Positions 8,638 through 19,200 of a stretch of 64,000 nucleotides of DNA are shown here, piece after piece. Location: the NCBI GenBank assembly GCA_964006375.1, contig OZ023267.1:24300739-24364738 (forward strand), given 5' to 3'. This DNA comes from Tillus elongatus (taxonomy: Eukaryota > Arthropoda > Insecta > Coleoptera > Cleridae). Below the pieces are notes generated by a model. The model searched no databases. It was given only the letters and a program-made list of their open reading frames with translations, and was not told the DNA's origin. The translations under genes and the position numbers were made by a program. Numbering within the stretch: position 1 is the stretch's first letter; the number at the start of each line of letters is the position of its first letter.

Positions 8638-9205
8638 AGTCTTCGACCAATACCATTATTCTCGCTTATCAACCTTCACTCTCATTTGTCGGCAATACCA
8701 TTATTCTCGCTTATCAACCTCACTCTCATTTGTCGGCTAGGTTGGGGTGACGTATCTTTAAATAATGGAGTCTTCAACCATCTTTATCAACAAAAGGCAC
8801 CATCTTTAAGAACGAAAGCCGCCATTCTTTATCAGCGAAAGCCGCCATTTTTATAATGTCAGGGATGTCAGCTTAAGGTATCACAGGCTTCCATCTTTCA
8901 TTCCGCCATTTTCCGCCATTTTGGTTCCTCCGTTTTGGTTCCGCCTCTAATATTAAACATTATTTTGTAAATCATCCATTTGTCTAATAATAAACTTTAA
9001 TTATGTTACATGTATGGTTTGTAAGGTATCACAGGCTTCCATCTTTCATTCCGCCATTTTCCTCCGTTTTGGTTCAGCAGCCTCTAATATTAAACATTAT
9101 TTTGTAAATCATCCATTTGTCTAATAATAAACTTTAATTATGTTACATGTATGGTTTGTTTGTAGTCGTATATATATATACCAACCTAAAACAATAAATT
9201 AACAA
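8638..9205. repeat. Paired direct repeats, no gene
   Basis: A 47-bp direct repeat (ATACCATTATTCTCGCTTAT core) lies at about 8,648-8,740. A second pair begins with AAGGTATCACAGGCTTCC at 8,875 and 9,023, 148 bp apart, each followed by CTCTAATATTAAACATTA and TGTCTAATAATAAAC. A related stretch lies near 7,255. No coding sequence recognised. Confidence 0.6.
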
Positions 9206-9279
9206 GCGTCTGCTTAGCTCAACGGGTAGCATCGTTGCCTCCCATCTGAATGCCCCGGGTTCGAAACTCACCTGCACCA
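9206..9279 (+). other. tRNA-like sequence (tRNA-Gly-like relic or SINE head)
   Basis: A 74-base stretch has a good A box (TAGCTCAACGGG, 9,215-9,226), a B box with a changed end (GGTTCGAAACT, 9,258-9,268) and an encoded terminal CCA. CCTCCCATC in the middle suggests a Gly(CCC)-type anticodon arm. The acceptor stem and T stem pair poorly, so it is probably a pseudogene or the head of a tRNA-derived SINE. Confidence 0.5.
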
Positions 9280-9329
9280 AATGGTTTTTTTCAAAATATA
9301 ATAATTTGAAGTAATAGGTTAGACACTTA

Positions 9330-9722
9330 TGTGACTGTCTGGCCCAAGTCGTGTGACGTCACAGTTTCCTAGACAGGTCAATGGCCTTAGGAATAACACG
9401 GCTAAATGTAAATGTGACTGTCTGGATGTGATTGTCTGGCACAAGTCGTGTGACGTCACAGTTTCCTAGACAGGTCAATGACCTTAGGAATAACACGGAT
9501 GTGACTGTCTGGCCCAGGGCGTGGCTGGGCGCCGGCGCCGGGGCTGGCGCCCGGGGCGTGGCTAGGCGCCGGGCCCGGGGCAGGCGCCGGGGCAGGCGCC
9601 GGGGCAGGCGCCAGGGCAGGCGCCAGGGCGTGGCTAGGCGCCAGGGCGTGGCTAGGCGCCAGGGCGTGGCGCCGGCGCCAGGGCGTGGCGCCGGCGCCGT
9701 GACGTCACTTCCTGTGACGTCA
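9330..9722. repeat. Direct repeats and GC-rich minisatellite with TGACGTCA sites
   Basis: GTGACTGTCTGGC-type repeats start at 9,331, 9,428 and 9,501. From about 9,510 to 9,700 the DNA is a G+C-rich minisatellite of short GGCGCCAGGGC and GTGGCTAGGCGCC units in an otherwise AT-rich region. The palindrome TGACGTCA occurs at 9,354, 9,451, 9,700 and 9,715. An open frame across the repeat is a composition effect. Confidence 0.75.
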
Positions 9723-9797
9723 CTGTCTGCTCAAAGTGCCGCATTACCTACTACCTGGCAACGATCAAAATCCGATGTGGAGGAGCGGATGGGCTGA

Positions 9798-12700
9798 GGG
9801 ACATTACTGTCGCGTCAGCCTATCTGCCAGGGGACAGCACGGACCCTCCTCCACCCAACGAATTGGAGCAGCTGATGGTGGGTAGCAGAGCAGGTGGATG
9901 GCAGACCATCATCGGCATGGATGCGAATGCGCACCATGAGTTGTGGGGTAGCTCGGACACAAACTCTAGGGGTGAGGCACTTTTACAATTCTTTATGAAA
10001 TTTAATTTAGACATATTGAATAGAGGTAATAAACCGACATTCGTCACAACACGGCGTGAGGAAGTTTTAGACCTAACAGTTTCCACCCAGTTTCTGGGTG
10101 ACTTTGTTAAAAGCTGGGCTGTGTCTGGGGAAGTGAGTAGCTCAGACCACAGATACATCCGGTTTGAAATCGCCAAAGTCGAAAGAGAAACGGTATGGTA
10201 CCGGGACCCCCGCAAGGCGGACTGGGAAGCCTACAGGGCAGACCTAGCTGTGGAACTGCGGGGGGTTGAGAGGGCCATAAGGGATTCAATAGACCTCGAG
10301 ATTGCAGCAGTCCAATTGCGAGACGCAATTACCTCGGCCTATAACGCCAACTGCCCCCTGAAAATGAGGGTGTCCACCAGGAACGTCCCATGGTGGAACG
10401 AGGACCTCAGGCAAAGGAGGACGCAGGTTCGTAAGCTGTTTAACGCGGCCAAAAGGTCGGGAGCATGGGATGAATATAGACAGGCCCTATCGACCTATAA
10501 CAAAAGACTGAGGGACGCCAAGAAGGAGTCGTGGAGGAGGCACTGCGAAGAAGTGGAAAACACGTCCGAGAGTGCTCGACTACACAAGATCCTGTCTAAG
10601 GGCCCTCAGACTAACATAGGCTCCCTTAGAACACCCACGGGAGGCTTTACAAGCTCGGGGGAGGAAACTATGGAAATTTTACTCCAGACGCACTTCCCCG
10701 GCTGTAACATAATAAACCAATCACCTCCGGACTGGGAACACTCAGAAATAGAGGCGCCTTATAGGCGGGCATCTAGAGTAGACTGGACAGTCGCTAAAGA
10801 GGTGGTTACCTGGAGCAAAATCAGATGGGCCATTAACAGCTTTAAGCCATACAAATCGCCGGGATTTGATGGAATAATGCCCATCATGCTCCAACAGGGG
10901 ATAGATATACTGGCGCCGGTGCTTACCCTCATTATGAGGGCCAGCCTGGCTCTGGGGTACATTCCGAGGGCATGGAGACTGGCCAGGGTTGTATTTATTC
11001 CTAAACCTGGGCGTCCAACAGACCAGGCAAAGTCCCTGAGGCCAATAAGTCTCATGTCCTTCTTGCTGAAAACAGTGGAAAAACTGCTCGACCGGCACAT
11101 TAGGGGCGGTGTACTGGAAGCATATCCTCTACACTGCGGACAATATGCATACAGAGCAGGATTCTCAACAGAAACAGCACTGCACCAACTGGTGCTGAAA
11201 CTGGAGAATACGCTGGAGAACAAGGAGGTGGCGCTGGGGGCCTTCCTAGACATAGAGGGGGCCTTTAGCAACACCTCGTTCGGATCGGTTCTGGCAGCTG
11301 CCCGGGAGCGTGGAATAGAGGAGACCTGCTGCAGGTGGATCGGTTCCATGCTCAGGGACAGGGCGGTGTTCACCTCACTCGCGGGAGGGACTCTGCTGGC
11401 GGGGGTCGCGGCGGGGTGTCCGCAGGGGAGCGTTCTGTCTCCCTTGCTCTGGTGTCTAGTCGTGGACGGCCTGCTGGGGAGGCTCTCGGGAGGGGGGTAT
11501 GAGGTACAGGGCTATGCGGACGACATTGTCATCATAGTCCGAGGAAAGGTCACACAGGCAGTGTGGGAGCGTATGCAGACTGCACTGAAAGTGGTGGAAG
11601 GGTGGACGGTTGATCAAGGGCTCGGGGTGAGCCCCGAGAAAGCAACCGTCGTGCCGTTTACGAGGAGGAGGAAGTGTGAAAGCCACAGAACTCTCACTCT
11701 ATACGGTAGGAGCGTTCCAATGGCCAGGGAGGTAAAATATCTTGGGGTCGTATTGGACTCTAAGCTAACCTGGAATGGTCACATTGGAAAAATACTGCGT
11801 AAGGCAGTCATGACCTTAGCCGTCACTAGGCGGTTATATGGAAAAACGTGGGGACTAAGACCTAGTATGGCCCACTGGCTGTACACAAGGGTGGTCAGAC
11901 CATCGTTAACATATGCGGCACTGGTCTGGTGGCCTAAGGTGACACAATCCAGTGCCAAACAAAAACTAGGCAAGATCCAAAGGATGGCTTGCCTAGGCAT
12001 CACAGGGGCCATGTCTTCAACCCCAACAGCCGCCATGGAGGTGTTGCTGGATCTACCCCCCCTACACTTCGTTATTATGGGAGAGGCCAGGCTAGGACTA
12101 TACAGACTAGCCTGCAATGGTAGACTGAAGATCAACCCAGGCTTCAGGGGCCACTGCAAAATTCAGGAGATCGTGAAGGAACCCATGCTTGAAATGAGGT
12201 CAGACTTCGCGAGCCCGCGAATGTGCAGGGAAAACAACTTCACAGTGGAAATCCCTGATCGCGGGGCATGGCGGGAGGAGACACCGGGCATACCACGGGA
12301 CGCGCTCGTCTGGTTCACGGACGGATCTGGCGGGGAGCGTGGGACGGGGGCAGGTGTTTACTCGGAAGGACCGAGGGTAAGTCACAGTATTTCCCTCGGA
12401 GCCCATGCAACGGTGTTTCAGGCCGAGATGTACGCCATCCTGCACTGTGTGCGGGAGAACAAGAGGAGGGGCTACACCAACAAGCGGATCCTCATAGCCA
12501 CAGACAGCCAGGCAGCCCTTAAGGCACTAAGTAGCCCACGGGTAAATTCCTGGCTGGTGAGTGAGTGCCGAGACGAGACGAGCGACCTGGCTGGGCAGAA
12601 TGAGGTGACCCTCATCTGGGTGCCGGGTCACTCGGGGGTCAAAGGCAATGAAGAAGCTGACAGTCTCGCAAAGAGGGGGTCAGCAGAACCATTTATGGGA

Positions 12701-13245
12701 CCAGAACCGGCTCTGGGCGTGTCAAAGAGCACTGCCAGGGGAGCCATTAAGTCCTGGGTCAGAAACCAACACAAGGTGTACTGGGCGGACTGTCCAGGGC
12801 TCAGACATGGGAAGTCAATAATTGACGGACCCAGTTCAAAGAGAGCTGTGGAGCTGCTAAACCTTAGCAGAGGACAGCTCAGAAACACAACAGGTCTCTT
12901 GACGGGACACATGGCCGTCAAGAAACACCTACATAAAATGGGGCGGTTCGAAGGGGACCTCGCATGCAGACTCTGCGGCGAGGGGGAGGAATCAGCCCAG
13001 CACATCTTGTGCGAGTGTATAGCTCTGGACCGGAAAAGACAACTGATCTACGGTCACTCTAGACCGGAGACAGAGCAATATAAAACTTCACCCTACCAAT
13101 CGCTGTGCAGACTAGTTCAAGGCACAGTGATTTTGGAATGGGTGGAGTAAGACTAGGGGTATGCACAATCAACCAAGGGTTGCGGTGCTATCGGGGCGGC
13201 AAGGCCGCGGACGAGCCCTGAGGGAACAAAAAAAAAAAAAAAAAA
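9798..13245 (+). mobile_element. Non-LTR retrotransposon with RNase H, 5'-truncated
   Basis: The element ends in a 3' UTR (13,151-13,228) and a run of A (13,228-13,245). Its 5' end is cut inside the endonuclease domain: coding sequence continues upstream of the first ATG to about 9,800. The same 3' end recurs at 24,919, 29,584, 45,598, 49,417 and 51,088, defining one family. Domain order (endonuclease, RT, RNase H, zinc knuckle) places it in the I/R1/LOA group. I found no clean target duplication here; the right side joins directly to the satellite. Confidence 0.9.
9863..13150 (+). CDS. Retrotransposon ORF2: partial endonuclease, reverse transcriptase, RNase H
   Basis: This 1,095-aa frame is uninterrupted. 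Residues 1-115 are the C-terminal part of an APE-type endonuclease (GMDANAHHELWG, then SSDHRYIRFEI). The RT lies at about 330-600, with LRPISLMSFLLKTVEKLLD, FLDIEGAFSN, GCPQGSVLSPLLW and YADD at about 551. RNase H covers about 812-945, with FTDGSGG, FQAEMYAI, ATDSQAALKAL and VPGHSGVKGNEEAD, so its acidic residues are present. A CCHC zinc knuckle (CRLCGEGEESAQHILCEC) is at about 1,034. Normal first-strand synthesis would need the missing endonuclease N-terminus and ORF1, so the copy is probably not autonomous, although its RT and RNase H look functional. Confidence 0.92.
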   Translation: MEQLMVGSRAGGWQTIIGMDANAHHELWGSSDTNSRGEALLQFFMKFNLDILNRGNKPTFVTTRREEVLDLTVSTQFLGDFVKSWAVSGEVSSSDHRYIRFEIAKVERETVWYRDPRKADWEAYRADLAVELRGVERAIRDSIDLEIAAVQLRDAITSAYNANCPLKMRVSTRNVPWWNEDLRQRRTQVRKLFNAAKRSGAWDEYRQALSTYNKRLRDAKKESWRRHCEEVENTSESARLHKILSKGPQTNIGSLRTPTGGFTSSGEETMEILLQTHFPGCNIINQSPPDWEHSEIEAPYRRASRVDWTVAKEVVTWSKIRWAINSFKPYKSPGFDGIMPIMLQQGIDILAPVLTLIMRASLALGYIPRAWRLARVVFIPKPGRPTDQAKSLRPISLMSFLLKTVEKLLDRHIRGGVLEAYPLHCGQYAYRAGFSTETALHQLVLKLENTLENKEVALGAFLDIEGAFSNTSFGSVLAAARERGIEETCCRWIGSMLRDRAVFTSLAGGTLLAGVAAGCPQGSVLSPLLWCLVVDGLLGRLSGGGYEVQGYADDIVIIVRGKVTQAVWERMQTALKVVEGWTVDQGLGVSPEKATVVPFTRRRKCESHRTLTLYGRSVPMAREVKYLGVVLDSKLTWNGHIGKILRKAVMTLAVTRRLYGKTWGLRPSMAHWLYTRVVRPSLTYAALVWWPKVTQSSAKQKLGKIQRMACLGITGAMSSTPTAAMEVLLDLPPLHFVIMGEARLGLYRLACNGRLKINPGFRGHCKIQEIVKEPMLEMRSDFASPRMCRENNFTVEIPDRGAWREETPGIPRDALVWFTDGSGGERGTGAGVYSEGPRVSHSISLGAHATVFQAEMYAILHCVRENKRRGYTNKRILIATDSQAALKALSSPRVNSWLVSECRDETSDLAGQNEVTLIWVPGHSGVKGNEEADSLAKRGSAEPFMGPEPALGVSKSTARGAIKSWVRNQHKVYWADCPGLRHGKSIIDGPSSKRAVELLNLSRGQLRNTTGLLTGHMAVKKHLHKMGRFEGDLACRLCGEGEESAQHILCECIALDRKRQLIYGHSRPETEQYKTSPYQSLCRLVQGTVILEWVE

Positions 13246-16200
13246 CAAACGTGTCTAGAAAGAGGATGACTAAAACAACTGGTTTCGTAAAAAAAATGTT
13301 TTTCAAAACAAATGTGACTTATCACATTATTACCTTTCTAACAAACGTGTCTAGAAAGAGGATGATTAAAACAACTGGTTTCGTAAAAAAATTGTTTTTC
13401 AAAACAAATGTGACTTATCACATTATTACCTTTCTAACAAACGTGTCTAGAAAGTTGATGACTAAAACAACTGGTTTCGTAAAAAAATTGTTTTTCAAAA
13501 CTAATGTGACTTATCATATTATTACCTTTCTAACAAACGTGTCTAGAAAGAGGATGATTAAAACAACTGGTTTCGTAAAAAAAATGTTTTTCAAAACAAA
13601 TGTGACTTATCACATTATTACCTTTCTAACAAACGTGTCTAGAAAGAGGATGACTAAAACAACTGGTTTCGTAAAAAAATATTTTTTCAAAACTAATGTG
13701 GCTTATCACATTATTACCTTTCTAACAAACGTGTCTAGAAAGAGGATGACTAAAACAACTGGTTTCGTAAAAAAAATGTTTTTCAAAACTAATGTGGCTT
13801 ATCATGTTATTACCTTTCTAACAAACGTGTCTAGAAAGAGGATGACTAAAACAACTGGTTTCGTAAAAAAATATTTCAAAACTAATGTGACTTATCACAT
13901 TATTACCTTTCTAACAAACGTGTCTAGAAAGAGGATGACTAAAACAACTGGTTTCGTAAAAAAAATGTTTTTCAAAACTAATGTGACTTATCATATTATT
14001 ACCTTTCTAACAAACGTGTCTAGAAAGAGGATGACTAAAACAACTGGTTTCGTAAAAAAAATGTTTTTCAAAACAAATGTGACTTATCACATTATTACCT
14101 TTCTAACAAACGTGTCTAGAAAGAGGATGACTAAAACAACTGGTTTCGTAAAAAATGTTTTTCAAAACTAATGTGGCTTATCATGTTATTACCTTTCTAA
14201 CAAACGTGTCTAGAAAGAGGATGACTAAAACAACTGGTTTCGTAAAAAAATATTTTTTCAAAACTAATGTGGCTTATCACATTATTACCTTTCTAACAAA
14301 CGTGTCTAGAAAGAGGATGACTAAAACAACTGGTTTCGTAAAAAAAATGTTTTTCAAAACTAATGTGGCTTATCACATTATTACCTTTCTAACAAACGTG
14401 TCTAGAAAGAGGATGATTAAAACAACTGGTTTCGTAAAAAAAATGTTTTTCAAAACAAATGTGACTTATCACATTATTACCTTTCTAACAAACGTGTCTA
14501 GAAAGAGGATGACTAAAACAACTGGTTTCGTAAAAAATGTTTTTCAAAACTAATGTGGCTTATCATGTTATTACCTTTCTAACAAACGTGTCTAGAAAGA
14601 GGATGATTAAAACAACTGGTTTCGTTAAAAAATGTTTTTTCAAAACTAATGTGGCTTATCATGTTATTACCTTTCTAACAAACGTGTCTAGAAAGAGGAT
14701 GATTAAAACAACTGGTTTCGTAAAAAATGTTTTTCAAAACTAATGTGGCTTATCATATTATTACCTTTCTAACAAACGTGTCTAGAAAGTTGATGACTAA
14801 AACAACTGGTTTCGTAAAAAAATTGTTTTTCAAAACTAATGTGGCTTATCATATTATTACCTTTCTAACAAACGTGTCTAGAAAGTTGATGACTAAAACA
14901 ACTGGTTTCGTAAAAAAATTGTTTTTCAAAACTAATGTGACTTATCACATTATTACCTTTCTAACAAACGTGTCTAGAAAGTTGATGACTAAAACAACTG
15001 GTTTCGTAAAAAAAATTGTTTTTCAAAACTAATGTGGCTTATCACATTATTACCTTTCTAACAAACGTGTCTAGAAAGAGGATGATTAAAACAACTGGTT
15101 TCGTAAAAAAAATGTTTTTCAAAACAAATATGACTTATCACATTATTACCTTTCTAACAAACGTGTCTAGAAAGAGGATGACTAAAACAACTGGTTTCGT
15201 AAAAAAATTGTTTTTTTAAAACTAATGTGGGTTATCATATTATTACCTTTCTAACAAACGTGTCTAGAAAGTTGATGACTAAAACAACTGGTTTTGTAAA
15301 ATAATTGTTTTTCAAAACTAATGTGACTTATCACATTATTACCTTTCTAACAAACGTGTCTAGAAAGTTGATGACTAAAACAACTGGTTTCGTAAAAAAA
15401 ATATTTTTCAAAACTAATGTGGCTTATCACATTATTACCTTTCTAACAAACGTGTCTAGAAAGAGGATGATTAAAACAACTGGTTTCGTAAAAAAAATGT
15501 TTTTCAAAACAAATGTGACTTATCACATTATTACCTTTCTAACAAACGTGTCTAGAAAGAGGATGACTAAAACAACTGGTTTCGTAAAAAATGTTTTTCA
15601 AAACTAATGTGGCTTATCATGTTATTACCTTTCTAACAAACGTGTCTAGAAAGAGGATGATTAAAACAACTGGTTTCGTAAAAAAAAAGTTTTTCAAAAC
15701 TAATGTGGCTTATCATGTTATTACCTTTCTAACAAACGTGTCTAGAAAGAGGATGACTAAAACAACTGGTTTCGTAAAAAAATTGTTTTTCAAAACTAAT
15801 GTGGCTTATCATATTATTACCTTTCTAACAAACGTGTCTAGAAAGTTGATGACTAAAACAACTGGTTTCGTAAAAAAATTGTTTTTCAAAACTAATGTGG
15901 CTTATCATATTATTACCTTTCTAACAAACGTGTCTAGAAAGTTGATGACTAAAACAACTGGTTTCGTAAAAAAATTGTTTTTCAAAACTAATGTGACTTA
16001 TCACATTATTACCTTTCTAACAAACGTGTCTAGAAAGTTGATGACTAAAACAACTGGTTTCGTAAAAAAATTGTTTTTCAAAACTAATGTGGCTTATCAC
16101 ATTATTACCTTTCTAACAAACGTGTCTAGAAAGAGGATGATTAAAACAACTGGTTTCGTAAAAAAAATGTTTTTCAAAACAAATATGACTTATCACATTA

Positions 16201-19200
16201 TTACCTTTCTAACAAACGTGTCTAGAAAGAGGATGACTAAAACAACTGGTTTCGTAAAAAAATTGTTTTTTTAAAACTAATGTGGGTTATCATATTATTA
16301 CCTTTCTAACAAACGTGTCTAGAAAGTTGATGACTAAAACAACTGGTTTTGTAAAATAATTGTTTTTCAAAACTAATGTGACTTATCACATTATTACCTT
16401 TCTAACAAACGTGTCTAGAAAGTTGATGACTAAAACAACTGGTTTCGTAAAAAAAATGTTTTTCAAAACTAATGTGGCTTATCACATTATTACCTTTCTA
16501 ACAAACGTGTCTAGAAAGAGGATGATTAAAACAACTGGTTTCGTAAAAAAAATGTTTTTCAAAACAAATGTGACTTATCACATTATTACCTTTCTAACAA
16601 ACGTGTCTAGAAAGAGGATGACTAAAACAACTGGTTTCGTAAAAAATGTTTTTCAAAACTAATGTGGCTTATCATGTTATTACCTTTCTAACAAACGTGT
16701 CTAGAAAGAGGATGATTAAAACAACTGGTTTCGTAAAAAAAAAGTTTTTCAAAACTAATGTGGCTTATCATGTTATTACCTTTCTAACAAACGTGTCTAG
16801 AAAGAGGATGACTAAAACAACTGGTTTCGTAAAAATTGTTTTTCAAAACTAATGTGGCTTATCACATTATTACCTTTCTAACAAACGTGCCTAGAAAGAG
16901 GATGATTAAAACAACTGGTTTCGTAAAAAAAATGTTTTTCAAAACAAATGTGACTTATCACATTATTACCTTTCTAACAAACGTGTCTAGAAAGAGGATG
17001 ACTAAAACAACTGGTTTCGTAAAAAAAATGTTTTTCAAAACAAATGTGACTTATCACATTATTACCTTTCTAACAAACGTGTCTAGAAAGAGGATGACTA
17101 AAACAACTGGTTTCGTAAAAAAAATGTTTTCCAAAACAAATGTGACTTATCACATTATTACCTTTCTAACAAACGTGTCTAGAAAGAGGATGATTAAAAC
17201 AACTGGTTTCGTAAAAAAATTGTTTTTCAAAACAAATGTGACTTATCACATTATTACCTTTCTAACAAACGTGTCTAGAAAGAGGATGACTAAAACAACT
17301 GGTTTCGTAAAAAAAATGTTTTTCAAAACAAATGTGACTTATCACATTATTACCTTTCTAACAAACGTGTCTAGAAAGAGGATGATTAAAACAACTGGTT
17401 TCGTAAAAAAAATGTTTTTCAAAACAAATGTGACTTATCACATTATTACCTTTCTAACAAACGTGTCTAGAAAGAGGATGACTAAAACAACTGGTTTCGT
17501 AAAAAAAATGTTTTTCAAAACAAATGTGACTTATCACATTATTACCTTTCTAACAAACGTGTCTAGAAAGAGGATGATTAAAACAACTGGTTTCGTAAAA
17601 AAATTGTTTTTCAAAACAAATGTGACTTATCACATTATTACCTTTCTAACAAACGTGTCTAGAAAGTTGATGACTAAAACAACTGGTTTCGTAAAAAAAT
17701 TGTTTTTCAAAACTAATGTGACTTATCATATTATTACCTTTCTAACAAACGTGTCTAGAAAGAGGATGATTAAAACAACTGGTTTCGTAAAAAAAATGTT
17801 TTTCAAAACAAATGTGACTTATCACATTATTACCTTTCTAACAAACGTGTCTAGAAAGAGGATGACTAAAACAACTGGTTTCGTAAAAAAATATTTTTTC
17901 AAAACTAATGTGGCTTATCACATTATTACCTTTCTAACAAACGTGTCTAGAAAGAGGATGACTAAAACAACTGGTTTCGTAAAAAAAATGTTTTTCAAAA
18001 CTAATGTGGCTTATCATGTTATTACCTTTCTAACAAACGTGTCTAGAAAGAGGATGACTAAAACAACTGGTTTCGTAAAAAAATATTTCAAAACTAATGT
18101 GACTTATCACATTATTACCTTTCTAACAAACGTGTCTAGAAAGAGGATGACTAAAACAACTGGTTTCGTAAAAAAAATGTTTTTCAAAACTAATGTGACT
18201 TATCATATTATTACCTTTCTAACAAACGTGTCTAGAAAGAGGATGACTAAAACAACTGGTTTCGTAAAAAAAATGTTTTTCAAAACAAATGTGACTTATC
18301 ACATTATTACCTTTCTAACAAACGTGTCTAGAAAGAGGATGACTAAAACAACTGGTTTCGTAAAAAATGTTTTTCAAAACTAATGTGGCTTATCATGTTA
18401 TTACCTTTCTAACAAACGTGTCTAGAAAGAGGATGACTAAAACAACTGGTTTCGTAAAAAAATATTTTTTCAAAACTAATGTGGCTTATCACATTATTAC
18501 CTTTCTAACAAACGTGTCTAGAAAGAGGATGACTAAAACAACTGGTTTCGTAAAAAAAATGTTTTTCAAAACTAATGTGGCTTATCACATTATTACCTTT
18601 CTAACAAACGTGTCTAGAAAGAGGATGATTAAAACAACTGGTTTCGTAAAAAAAATGTTTTTCAAAACAAATGTGACTTATCACATTATTACCTTTCTAA
18701 CAAACGTGTCTAGAAAGAGGATGACTAAAACAACTGGTTTCGTAAAAAATGTTTTTCAAAACTAATGTGGCTTATCATGTTATTACCTTTCTAACAAACG
18801 TGTCTAGAAAGAGGATGATTAAAACAACTGGTTTCGTTAAAAAATGTTTTTTCAAAACTAATGTGGCTTATCATGTTATTACCTTTCTAACAAACGTGTC
18901 TAGAAAGAGGATGATTAAAACAACTGGTTTCGTAAAAAATGTTTTTCAAAACTAATGTGGCTTATCATATTATTACCTTTCTAACAAACGTGTCTAGAAA
19001 GTTGATGACTAAAACAACTGGTTTCGTAAAAAAATTGTTTTTCAAAACTAATGTGGCTTATCATATTATTACCTTTCTAACAAACGTGTCTAGAAAGTTG
19101 ATGACTAAAACAACTGGTTTCGTAAAAAAATTGTTTTTCAAAACTAATGTGACTTATCACATTATTACCTTTCTAACAAACGTGTCTAGAAAGTTGATGA

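Noticed and set aside
9206..9279. Functional tRNA-Gly gene
   Set aside because: A and B boxes are present but the acceptor and T stems pair poorly, and the CCA is encoded, as in retroposed copies.
9432..9797. 121-codon frame rich in Gly, Ala and Arg
   Set aside because: It is the translation of a GC-rich minisatellite and stops where the retrotransposon begins.
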